Source: Bacteroidales bacterium (lineage in GTDB: Bacteria > Bacteroidota > Bacteroidia > Bacteroidales > SMBSF39). Taken from it: 11,554 nucleotides of DNA. The notes under the pieces are model-generated. The model ran no database searches. It was not told where the DNA came from and saw only the letters and a program-made list of their open reading frames with translations. Positions 1 through 6,752 of the stretch are shown piece after piece; position 1 is the first letter of the stretch; every line of letters begins with the position of its first letter. The position numbers and the translations under genes were made by a program. Location: positions 1 to 11,554 of the forward strand of contig JAIOSH010000240.1 in assembly GCA_021107685.1 (NCBI GenBank), given 5' to 3'.

Positions 1-252
1 CACTCCCACGTTACCGACTGGACATTCTTAGTATTACTTTTCCTGACAACAATAACAGGAATATTAGTTCATATATTTCGAATTTATGGAATGCCATATC
101 CAACGTATTATATGTATGTTTTTCATTTAATGGTGCTTTTCCCAATGCTGATGATAGAAGTTCCGTTTTCTAAATGGTCGCATCTCGCATACAGGCCATT
201 TGCAATTTATTTTAATAATGTTGTGATTGCTGCAAAAAAGTTAAAATCATAA
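1..252 (+). CDS. C-terminal fragment of a QmoC/HdrC-like membrane oxidoreductase subunit (5' truncated)
   Basis: The reading frame is open from base 1 to the TAA at 250-252 and gives 83 residues; the gene begins outside the window. The fragment has a hydrophobic helix (FLVLLFLTTITGIL), a second helix containing YVFHLMVLFPMLMIEVPFSK, then WSHLAYRPFAIYF and a short Lys-rich end. The arrangement of His in the membrane helices followed by PFSKxxHLxYRP resembles the end of the cytochrome b-like domain of QmoC and of HdrC/NarI-related fusions, which pass electrons between a menaquinone pool and cytoplasmic HdrA-like flavoproteins. The membrane-anchored redox role is inferred from this resemblance. 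Its partners and its 4Fe-4S domain would lie upstream. A narrower assignment, such as qmoC of a sulfate reducer, is not justified from 83 residues. Confidence 0.6.
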   Translation, partial: HSHVTDWTFLVLLFLTTITGILVHIFRIYGMPYPTYYMYVFHLMVLFPMLMIEVPFSKWSHLAYRPFAIYFNNVVIAAKKLKS

Positions 253-281
253 ATTTAAGGCAACCCCATATAAGCGAAATA

Positions 282-297
282 TAAAGCTAATGCTTTA
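282..297. terminator. Small hairpin between convergent genes
   Basis: TAAAGC (282-287) and GCTTTA (292-297) form a perfect 6-bp stem around a TAAT loop, in the 51 bp between the convergent ends of the QmoC-like gene and pfp. The position suits a bidirectional terminator, but the T-tract is interrupted on both sides and the stem has only two G-C pairs, so efficiency is doubtful. Confidence 0.3.
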
Positions 298-303
298 ATA
301 ATA

Positions 304-1524
304 TTATTCCCAGTTTAAAATTTTATTAAAGTCATATTCTTCCGGGTTTACCACATATTTTTTAGCTGCTTCATAATCAGCCTTTGTAATATAATGAAGG
401 TTGTTCTTGAAAATTAAATTTGCTTTTTGAGAATTAATATCAATTAAACGTGGCTTAACCTTACCATGTTCGTCTGCAACATCTTTGAGAAATAATGGAG
501 AAATATCGCCTTTAGGATCAGATGTAACCATACAAGCTGTAATACCCTGATCAAATAATTTTTTTACTCCTATTCCAAGTAAAGTGCAATACATCAGGTC
601 AAAAGCAACAGGTTTGCAACAACGCAATTCATAGCCCATTTCAACAGGGCGGCTTTTAATATTAAGACCTAATTCTTTAAGTTTTTGCTGTACCAACATA
701 TTAAAAATATGTGCCTTGCTTATATTTCCTAATTCAGGATGACCGTGTTCATCATATGTAAAATTAATATTAGTGGCTTTTATCTCGTCATTAGTTAAAA
801 AATGAAATACACCTTCGCTAATAATAGCTGCACCGTAATCTATTCCTAATATTTTTCTTTTAAGTATTGAAGAGATAATAAGGTTTATAATTTTATCAAA
901 AGCTATTTTTGTTTTATTAAACATTTCAGGGATAATGATCATCGGATAATGAGTTGAAGCTCCTATACCAAATGCAAGATGACCTGCTTCTCTGCCCATT
1001 GCCGAAACGATAAACCAATTTCCGCTTGTACGGGCATCTTCATAAATAGTAGCAGCTATTTTTACTCCTTCATGTTTAGCTGTTTGATAACCAAAAGTTG
1101 GTGTTCCTTCGGCAAGAGGAAGATCATTATCAATTGTCTTAGGAACATGAATATTTTGAATCTTAACATTATGTTCTGCAAGATATTTTGATATCCTGTT
1201 AGCAGTGGATGCTGTATCATCTCCACCAATAGTTACCAATAATTTCACATTATTTTCCTTAAAAAAATCTATTTTAAATTCAGAATCCTTTGGCTTATAC
1301 CTGCTCATTTTAAGAAAAGAACCGCCAAGGTTCATAATTTTATCTGAAATTTCAAAATTAAGTTCAACCATTAAAGGTTTGTCAGCAAACAAACTTTTAT
1401 AACCTTCATGTAATCCAATTACTCTGTAACCGTCTTTTAAAAAAACTTTTGCAACTGAACTTATTACAGTATTTATTCCCGGAGCAGGTCCTCCGCCACA
1501 TAGTATGATTATTGATTTTTCCAT
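304..1524 (-). CDS. pfp: Pyrophosphate-dependent 6-phosphofructokinase
   Basis: The 406-residue cytoplasmic glycolytic enzyme phosphorylates fructose 6-phosphate to fructose 1,6-bisphosphate. The N-terminal GGGPAPGIN (residues 10-18) is the phosphate-binding loop. GGDD at 100-103 has Asp where ATP-PFKs have Gly, and PKTIDND at 128-134 has Lys where ATP enzymes have Gly; these two substitutions are the established signature of PPi use. MGREAGHLA (176-184), PE (199-200) and GYELR (297-301) are substrate-binding motifs. Length suits the ~400-residue PPi-PFK group, much longer than the ~320-residue bacterial ATP-PFK. It starts at ATG 1524, 52 bp after gldD on the same strand, so it may be co-transcribed with gldE-gldD. 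PPi enzymes are reversible, so it can serve glycolysis and gluconeogenesis. The cosubstrate is predicted from two residues, not shown. Confidence 0.93.
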   Translation of the reverse strand: MEKSIIILCGGGPAPGINTVISSVAKVFLKDGYRVIGLHEGYKSLFADKPLMVELNFEISDKIMNLGGSFLKMSRYKPKDSEFKIDFFKENNVKLLVTIGGDDTASTANRISKYLAEHNVKIQNIHVPKTIDNDLPLAEGTPTFGYQTAKHEGVKIAATIYEDARTSGNWFIVSAMGREAGHLAFGIGASTHYPMIIIPEMFNKTKIAFDKIINLIISSILKRKILGIDYGAAIISEGVFHFLTNDEIKATNINFTYDEHGHPELGNISKAHIFNMLVQQKLKELGLNIKSRPVEMGYELRCCKPVAFDLMYCTLLGIGVKKLFDQGITACMVTSDPKGDISPLFLKDVADEHGKVKPRLIDINSQKANLIFKNNLHYITKADYEAAKKYVVNPEEYDFNKILNWE

Positions 1525-1576
1525 AAAATTATTATTATTAAACCGTTTGTTAAATAAAATTTATTTCCTGTATATT

Positions 1577-2203
1577 TCAATTTTCAGTCCAATCAAATGT
1601 ATTTATTATATGCTCAATATCCTGTTTTATAAAATCAATTACAGAAGACAAAGAATCATTATTTGGAATTACATGAAAATATAAAGCTCCTCTGACAAAA
1701 TTTTTCGTACTGTCTGTAATAAAAAACTGATAAGGTGATGCTGCACCAAGTCCTTTGATATCATAAGTCAAACCATAAACTTTTTTCTGATTATTTTTTA
1801 TCAGCATATTATCTATTGCACTTGCCTTAGGAATATGTTTCATAACCATTTTTCTTGTATCCTCAATGTATTTTGGAAGGTTATTATTAACTTTTTTATA
1901 ACTAAGATGCAACTTCCCTTTAAATTGTGGAAACACTACATTAATCCAAAAAGGTTCATCAGGTGCATATTCATCAGGTTGAATTATTGCATAATCAGGA
2001 TATTCAAAAGTATATGGAAAAGATGAATCAAAAGCAATATAATTTTTATCAGGCATATCTATCCTGAAATATCCCCTGGGTTTTGGCACATAATCATTAT
2101 TACAGGAAAATAAAAAAAGAAAAATAAAACAAATTGGGAAAAAAATATAAATAATTGAAAATCGGTGTCTGATGATTTTAATTTTCGATTTTATAATATT
2201 CAT
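1577..2203 (-). CDS. gldD: Gliding motility-associated lipoprotein GldD
   Basis: This 208-residue protein starts with a basic segment and a long hydrophobic stretch (about 17-33) ending in the lipobox LFSC, with Cys34 as the predicted lipidated residue; it is therefore a type II signal-peptide lipoprotein. The mature part opens with NNDYVPKPRGYFRIDMP, the Pro-rich start usual for GldD, followed by a domain with IxPD, WINVVFP, YDIKGLGAASPYQFFITDS and a C-terminal acidic helix. GldD is needed for gliding in Flavobacterium johnsoniae, but it also occurs in many non-gliding Bacteroidota, so its presence does not prove motility; its molecular role is unresolved. The ATG lies only 3 bp after the gldE stop, the usual gldE-gldD pairing, so translation is probably coupled. 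Confidence 0.92.
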   Translation of the reverse strand: MNIIKSKIKIIRHRFSIIYIFFPICFIFLFLFSCNNDYVPKPRGYFRIDMPDKNYIAFDSSFPYTFEYPDYAIIQPDEYAPDEPFWINVVFPQFKGKLHLSYKKVNNNLPKYIEDTRKMVMKHIPKASAIDNMLIKNNQKKVYGLTYDIKGLGAASPYQFFITDSTKNFVRGALYFHVIPNNDSLSSVIDFIKQDIEHIINTFDWTEN

Positions 2204-2206
2204 TAT

Positions 2207-3547
2207 TCAATTATTTATAGTAACTTTTATTTTTTTGATTCTGCGTTTATCTGCTGTTACAATTTTAAAAACAAAATTCCCGAATGTAATACTTTCGTTC
2301 TTCTGGAGTATTTTACCTTCAAGTTCAAGAATAAGACCTGCTAATGTATCTGATTCACCCCTGACATCTTTAAAAATTTCATCATCTATTCCAATAATTT
2401 TACAAAAATCGTTTAATGTTGTTTTGCCTTCAAAAATATAATTTTGCTCATCAATCTTTTTAAATAATATTTCATCACTTTCAACGTCAAATTCATCACT
2501 TATCTCACCAACAATTTCTTCAATAATATCTTCAAGCGTTACAATACCGGAAGTTCCGCCATATTCATCAACAACAATTGCCATGTGAATTTTTTTTTGT
2601 TGAAACTCCTGTAAAAGATCGTTAATTTTTTTATTTTCAGGCACAAAAAAAGCTTGTCTTAATAATTTTTGCCATTTAAAATCTTTTTCTGCATTAAGAT
2701 GTGGTAATAAGTCTTTAACATAAAGGATACCCGAAATATTATCAAATGTCTCTTTATAAGTCGGTATTCGTGAATAGCCCGATTGAACTACAATTTTAAC
2801 CAAATCTTTAAATTTTGTTTCAGAATCAATGGCAGTAACATCAACTCTTGATTTCATTATTTCTCTTACATCTATATCACCAAATTTCACAATACCTTTA
2901 AGAATTTTTCTTTCCTCTTCAGGTGTGTTTTCATCCGATGTAATTTCTATTGCTTCTGACAAGTCGCTCATTGAAATATTATGTCTTTTTTTTGCTATAC
3001 GATTATCAATAATTGAAGTTGATCTTACTAATAATGTACTTAACAGATAAAATAGCTTTATTAAAAATTTCAATGGACGGGACATAACAGCAGCAAATTT
3101 TACTGCTTTTTGTGTAGCATAAATTTTAGGCATTATTTCTCCAATAAACAAAATCAATGCAGTAATAACAATTACTTGTAAAATAAAACCCAATATGGGA
3201 TAAGACGAAAAGTCAAATAATTCACTAGTAATAAATGCTGAAAGTATTACTATGGCTACATTTATAAAATTATTTGCAATTAAAATAGTAGCAAGTAAAA
3301 GTTTAGGTTTTTCTAATAAAAGGATTATCAGCTTATTTTTTTTTGTGTCATTTGCTTTTAATTCCTTAATCTGTAGAGGATTCAATGAGAAGAATGCTAT
3401 TTCCGAACCGGAAATCATTGCTGAAAAGAAAAATAAAATAATTATTACAATAAAACAAATTATTATACTGAAGGGAAAAGTATTTATTACTGTGTTTGCT
3501 AAAATTTGCAATGCACACAAATAAGGCTCAATGTCAGGGTCTTGCAA
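2207..3547 (-). CDS. gldE: GldE, CNNM/CorC-type membrane protein with CBS pair (TTG start)
   Basis: The 446-residue protein has an N-terminal CNNM (DUF21) membrane domain at about 25-190, with hydrophobic helices near 24-44, 83-105 and 117-136 and the family motif GEIMPK (136-141). A CBS pair follows at about 225-350, including VVDEYGGTSGIVTLEDIIEE (325-344), then a CorC/HlyC-associated C-terminal domain (about 360-440). The family is linked to divalent cation (Mg/Co) efflux or tolerance; in gliding bacteria GldE supports GldD. The only plausible start in frame is TTG at 3547: the next Met is residue 44, inside the first membrane helix, and upstream the frame closes with a stop at 3575-3577 without an ATG. 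The DPDIEPYL opening resembles other GldE N-termini. The stop is TGA, 3 bp before gldD. Confidence 0.92.
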   Translation of the reverse strand: MQDPDIEPYLCALQILANTVINTFPFSIIICFIVIIILFFFSAMISGSEIAFFSLNPLQIKELKANDTKKNKLIILLLEKPKLLLATILIANNFINVAIVILSAFITSELFDFSSYPILGFILQVIVITALILFIGEIMPKIYATQKAVKFAAVMSRPLKFLIKLFYLLSTLLVRSTSIIDNRIAKKRHNISMSDLSEAIEITSDENTPEEERKILKGIVKFGDIDVREIMKSRVDVTAIDSETKFKDLVKIVVQSGYSRIPTYKETFDNISGILYVKDLLPHLNAEKDFKWQKLLRQAFFVPENKKINDLLQEFQQKKIHMAIVVDEYGGTSGIVTLEDIIEEIVGEISDEFDVESDEILFKKIDEQNYIFEGKTTLNDFCKIIGIDDEIFKDVRGESDTLAGLILELEGKILQKNESITFGNFVFKIVTADKRRIKKIKVTINN

Positions 3548-3564
3548 AGCAATAAAATTTAATA

Positions 3565-3582
3565 AACAATAAATTTATTGTT
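3565..3582. repeat. 18-bp perfect palindrome upstream of gldE
   Basis: The two 9-base halves, AACAATAAA and TTTATTGTT, are exact reverse complements with no spacer. The element lies 17 bp upstream of the gldE TTG and just downstream of a candidate -7 box at 3596-3603, so it would fall in the 5' untranslated region. It could be an operator for a dimeric regulator or an RNA hairpin; AT-rich composition raises the chance background. Confidence 0.5.
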
Positions 3583-3595
3583 AAATATTAGGATG

Positions 3596-3603
3596 CAAAA
3601 TTA
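3596..3603 (-). promoter_or_regulatory. Candidate -7 box for gldE-gldD
   Basis: On the minus strand this reads TAATTTTG, an exact match to the Bacteroidota -7 consensus TAnnTTTG. A transcript starting about 7 bases downstream would have a ~40-base leader before the gldE TTG. No clear -33 TTTG is seen at the right distance, so this is a weak call. Confidence 0.35.
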
Positions 3604-3686
3604 ATTAAAATTCTTAATAAAATTATATTTATAAAATAAGAAAAGCCTAACGCAGCAAAACTGCAAACAAATTTATTCTGTTTTGA

Positions 3687-3768
3687 GTTACGGGTTACGA
3701 GTTGCAGGTTAAACTGTTGAAAATTTATAGTTTATTTTTTATAACACTTGTAACTTGCAACGCGCAAC
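3687..3768. repeat. Heptamer-based imperfect inverted repeat
   Basis: The left arm (3687-3710) is a run of related heptamers, GTTACGG GTTACGA GTTGCAG GTT. The reverse complement of the right arm (3745-3768) reads GTTGCGC GTTGCAA GTTACAA GTG. Arms match at 17 of 24 positions and three of the differences would be G-U pairs in RNA; the loop is 34 bp. Both arms share the GTTRC core at 7-base spacing and are much richer in G+C than the surroundings. It lies downstream of ssb and upstream of gldE. A REP-like intergenic element or folded 3' end of the ssb transcript is possible; other genome copies cannot be seen from here. Confidence 0.6.
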
Positions 3769-3823
3769 GGTTTCCAAAAAAAACTTTGCTAAAAAAACAA
3801 AATTTTATAATATAAATTTATTA

Positions 3824-4252
3824 TTAAAATGGCAAATCATCTTCAGGGGTTTCTATTTCAGGTGATACAGGAAGTGGTTTTTCTGCCTGGCTTACTGGAA
3901 CCGGATCATCAGTTTGATCTCTCCTGCCACCCAACATTGTCATATTATCCCCAATAATTTCAGTTGTATATCTTTTATTTCCATCTTTATCTTCCCATGA
4001 CCTTGTTTTTATCCTGCCCTCAATATATACTTGTTTTCCTTTGGTTAAATATTTTTCAGCAACTTCAGCCAAACCTCTCCAAAGGACAATATTATGCCAT
4101 TCCGTTTGATCTATCCTGTTTCCTTCTCTGTTTTTATAACTTTCTGATGTTGCTAAAGAAAATTTAGCAACAGCAACTCCGCTTTCTAAACGTCTTATCT
4201 CAGGGTCCTTCCCTAAATTACCTATTAAAATTACTTTATTTATTCCTGACAT
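3824..4252 (-). CDS. ssb: Single-stranded DNA-binding protein
   Basis: The 142-residue protein has an OB fold at about 4-108 beginning INKVILIGNLGKDPEIR, with the conserved EWHNIVLW (51-58), KGKQVYIEGR (71-80) and W-E-D-K-D-G (86-91) segments that bind single-stranded DNA. A short, Pro- and acid-rich linker (about 112-137) leads to the tip DDLPF, the acidic C-terminal peptide that recruits repair and replication partners; the family more often ends DDIPF, so this is a conservative variant. It acts in the nucleoid as a tetramer (family knowledge). It starts at ATG 4252 and lies upstream of gldE-gldD on the same strand, the order common in Bacteroidota, but with a 276-bp gap, so separate transcription is likely. 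Confidence 0.97.
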   Translation of the reverse strand: MSGINKVILIGNLGKDPEIRRLESGVAVAKFSLATSESYKNREGNRIDQTEWHNIVLWRGLAEVAEKYLTKGKQVYIEGRIKTRSWEDKDGNKRYTTEIIGDNMTMLGGRRDQTDDPVPVSQAEKPLPVSPEIETPEDDLPF

Positions 4253-4291
4253 CTTAAAAAATTTAATTATTGATATTTTATTTAATTAATA

Positions 4292-4299
4292 CAAATTTA
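4292..4299 (-). promoter_or_regulatory. Candidate -7 box for ssb
   Basis: The minus strand reads TAAATTTG, matching TAnnTTTG, about 40 bases upstream of the ssb ATG. The expected -33 region is purely A/T without a clear TTTG, so the call rests on the -7 box and its position only. Confidence 0.35.
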
Positions 4300-4444
4300 T
4301 ATAAAATATTTATTTATAAAATTATTCTTAAAAAAAAATGTGAAATTTTTTAATATATACTGGTATAAAATGAAATAATCAATGAAAAATCGCTGATACC
4401 TTAGAGAAATTCTGTTTTAAGGAAATAATTAAGTAGGTATAGTT

Positions 4445-5185
4445 TTAACGTCTCCTTCGCATTGGTAATCTACCCCGAGAGGATCTACCAGACTTTGATT
4501 TATTATTAATTTTATATGATAAACCTATTGATATATAGGTATAATAATCCATGTCTTTATTATTACTGGATACATCTAATTTATCATTCCTTGCCTGTCT
4601 TATTGCCATATCACCGGTTAAATTAAAATTCTCGTTTATAATATAATAAAATCCGGCACCAAAAAGATATACAAATTCAGGTGTACCTGTATCTTCAATT
4701 TGATCTTCCAAAGAGGGATCAAAATAAACTAATTTTGATTTAAAGTTAAATTGTCCTACACCTAATATACCGATAAGATAAAATTTTGCGTTGTTATCGG
4801 GTAATAATAAATTAATAAAGTTTATTGTGCCATTTAATGTATATTCAATAATATCTGCCTTAAAACATGATCCGGTATTTTGACCTTTTAAACTTCCAAA
4901 AAGTAATTGTCCGCCAAGAGTAAATATTGGATGTATTTTTTTTGAAATAATTAACCCATAAGCAAGATCGCTTTCTTTTGATAATTTTTCATCAATATTA
5001 TCATCAAATATACTTACATCACCAAAAAAAGATGTTTGTCCGATATTTAAATTAACTGACCAATTATCCCATATTCCATTTTTTTTTCTTCTGTTTCTCC
5101 AAGATTGACCACATAATAAATCAGGCAGGATTATTAAAAATATCAGTGTAAAAATGATTAAATATTTACTTTTGTTACAACCCAT
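4445..5185 (-). CDS. Outer-membrane beta-barrel protein with Arg-rich tail (hypothetical)
   Basis: The 246-residue protein has a Sec signal peptide: basic start, hydrophobic core (about 8-24) and likely cleavage before Gln27 (LLCG-QSW), leaving an N-terminal Gln as is common for exported Bacteroidota proteins. The mature part alternates polar and aromatic/aliphatic residues in strand-like segments (WSVNLNIGQTSFFGDVS, FTLGGQLLFGSL, AKFYLIGILGVGQFNF, FVYLFGAGFYYII, YTYISIGLSYKI), as expected of a small 8-stranded OmpA/OmpW-like barrel. I do not recognise a specific family. After the last strand comes a 20-residue Ser/Lys/Arg tail ending PMRRRR, unusual for a barrel that normally ends at an aromatic residue. 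The Cys at 25 is not in a good lipobox. It is transcribed alone, 192 bp from ssb. Function unknown. Confidence 0.75.
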   Translation of the reverse strand: MGCNKSKYLIIFTLIFLIILPDLLCGQSWRNRRKKNGIWDNWSVNLNIGQTSFFGDVSIFDDNIDEKLSKESDLAYGLIISKKIHPIFTLGGQLLFGSLKGQNTGSCFKADIIEYTLNGTINFINLLLPDNNAKFYLIGILGVGQFNFKSKLVYFDPSLEDQIEDTGTPEFVYLFGAGFYYIINENFNLTGDMAIRQARNDKLDVSSNNKDMDYYTYISIGLSYKINNKSKSGRSSRGRLPMRRRR

Positions 5186-5511
5186 AATAATATATTTAGG
5201 TTTAGCGTAATTTAATTCAATAAATAGTAATTATTATTATATCTTTCTATTCTCTCAATAATTACAATAAATAATTTATTTAGTTATCTGGCAATGTTTA
5301 TACCAAAAAAACTAAAATACAATCAATCAGTTTTTTATACGTTACAAATAAAAAAAGGTTTAACAAATATTTATATATGTTAAGAAATAACAAACAAACA
5401 GATTAATTGCTTATTATAATTAGCTTTATATATGTATGGTTTATAATATTATTATAGAAATTATGCTTATAATTGTTATCCGTTTTCGGAGATTTTAAAA
5501 ACAAAATAATT
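5186..5511. other. AT-rich intergenic region without a recognisable gene
   Basis: This 326-bp stretch separates the ECF-like membrane gene's 3' end from the outer-membrane protein's start; both are on the minus strand, so it should hold the terminator of the first and promoter of the second. The only G+C-containing hairpin is TCCG-TTTT-CGGA near 5482-5493, with no T-run after it. No exact TAnnTTTG box was found on the minus strand. No tRNA, riboswitch or tandem repeat is visible; short palindromes are A/T only. Confidence 0.6.
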
Positions 5512-6735
5512 TCAATTGTTTTTTCTGTTATTTTTTTCAAATACTTCCAACCATTCTTCGGAATATAAAATAAGATTTGCGACTGATTTAAAAGGCTTTT
5601 TAATAAAATCTTTTGGTCCTGGAATAGCAAGCATCATTACAGGTAAGGCATTAAAAGCCAAGCCAAGCGATAAATAAATCTTTTTAAATCCATTTTTAAA
5701 AAGAAAGGCTTTAATAATTGGACTTCTAAGTTCGACACTAAGAGAAGAAAAAGCTATTACAATAAAAATTGCTCTGATATTCATTTTAATTCCTACCATT
5801 AATCCTTTTAAATCAACAATTCCATCCGTAGATTTGTAACCACTCCAGAAAATTGCTGCCAAAATTGTAATTATTATAAGCTGAATCCAAAAAATTGGTT
5901 TCTTTAACCTTTTTAATGAACCGCTGTAATAAATTATACAGAATAATAAATAAGCAGTAATTATAATTAGTGAAAGATAAAAGTTAAAATTATTTAGTAA
6001 TAACAATCCTATAGGAATTATCAATAAATTAATAAAAAAAAGTAAAACTGAAAATTTCTGATTTTCTTTTAATTCAAAAAAATCTTTTTTTGTATCAGAT
6101 TCCATTTTAAAATTTTTCGGATAAGATTTCATGTTTTTTGATCTTTTCCCTATTAAATAACCTGTCATAGCTGCTAATGCTCCTAACAGAATGTAAGCTA
6201 ATATAATGATCCAAACCAATACCCATGGGTCAGAATTTTCAATTTTTACCTGTTTGGAAATATAGTAATAAATATTAGTATAAATTTTTACAATATCAAA
6301 ACCATACAGTATCAGAACACCTACAACTTTATGAATCAAGGCACTTAATAAGCTTAAGGCGCCTCCTAATAAATATCCAAAGACATTTTGTCCGAAAATA
6401 AGGATAGCCAATTCAAGTAATATAGCTTCGGAAAAAATTCCTATCATTGGACCTAAGATTATTGCACTCGGAGATATTGATTTCATTAATGCACATATCA
6501 AACCTGCCCGCCAAATCAAACCTTTATGAGGCCATAACTGATAAAAAGCAATTAGTAAAATTATACCCTGTGCTGCTAAAATCGAGCCGGCAAAAGGTAT
6601 TCTAATATTATGCAAAAAACTTCCGATAATTATTTCAACAGATGCCCAAAGACCCCCAACCACAGAAGCTTTAAGCCATATTAAATCAAGGTGTTTTATT
6701 TGAAATTTTTCTGTATTTTCAGAATATAATGTCAT
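5512..6735 (-). CDS. Putative ECF-type transporter: S component-like domain fused to EcfT-like domain
   Basis: The 407-residue polytopic protein has two hydrophobic halves joined by a charged linker (about 197-226). The first half (about 22-195) has six likely helices with GGLWASVEIIIGSFLHNIRIPFAG (split across 27-50) and GPMIGIFSEAIL (95-106), short Gly/Ala-rich helices typical of ECF substrate-binding S components. The second half (about 227-372) has roughly five helices and a LMVGIKMNIRAIFIVIAFSSLS segment (312-333, abbreviated here) that recalls EcfT. The Ala-Arg-Gly/Ser coupling motifs of EcfT, which contact ABC ATPases, are not evident after residue 335. It follows the P-loop NTPase gene by 17 bp and is last in the queA operon. 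Substrate is unknown; gene order raises a queuosine precursor or another cofactor as guesses. The fold assignment rests on pattern recognition alone. Confidence 0.55.
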   Translation of the reverse strand: MTLYSENTEKFQIKHLDLIWLKASVVGGLWASVEIIIGSFLHNIRIPFAGSILAAQGIILLIAFYQLWPHKGLIWRAGLICALMKSISPSAIILGPMIGIFSEAILLELAILIFGQNVFGYLLGGALSLLSALIHKVVGVLILYGFDIVKIYTNIYYYISKQVKIENSDPWVLVWIIILAYILLGALAAMTGYLIGKRSKNMKSYPKNFKMESDTKKDFFELKENQKFSVLLFFINLLIIPIGLLLLNNFNFYLSLIIITAYLLFCIIYYSGSLKRLKKPIFWIQLIIITILAAIFWSGYKSTDGIVDLKGLMVGIKMNIRAIFIVIAFSSLSVELRSPIIKAFLFKNGFKKIYLSLGLAFNALPVMMLAIPGPKDFIKKPFKSVANLILYSEEWLEVFEKNNRKNN

Positions 6736-6752
6736 CTTTTTAAAATAATATT

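Noticed and set aside
1525..1576. Separate promoter for pfp in the gldD-pfp spacer
   Set aside because: No TAnnTTTG box is present on the minus strand; co-transcription with gldE-gldD is the simpler reading.
3652..3664. GCAG-CAAAA-CTGC small hairpin near the heptamer repeat
   Set aside because: A 4-bp stem is expected by chance and has no link to a gene end.
4399..4422. CCTTA...TAAGG hairpin downstream of the outer-membrane protein gene
   Set aside because: A 5-bp stem with a 14-base loop and no T-run after it on the minus strand is too weak to call a terminator.
5403..5630. A 75-codon minus-strand frame overlapping the 3' end of the ECF-like gene
   Set aside because: It is rich in Ile, Lys and Asn as expected from AT-rich DNA, overlaps a convincing gene by over 110 bases in another frame and shows no family motif.
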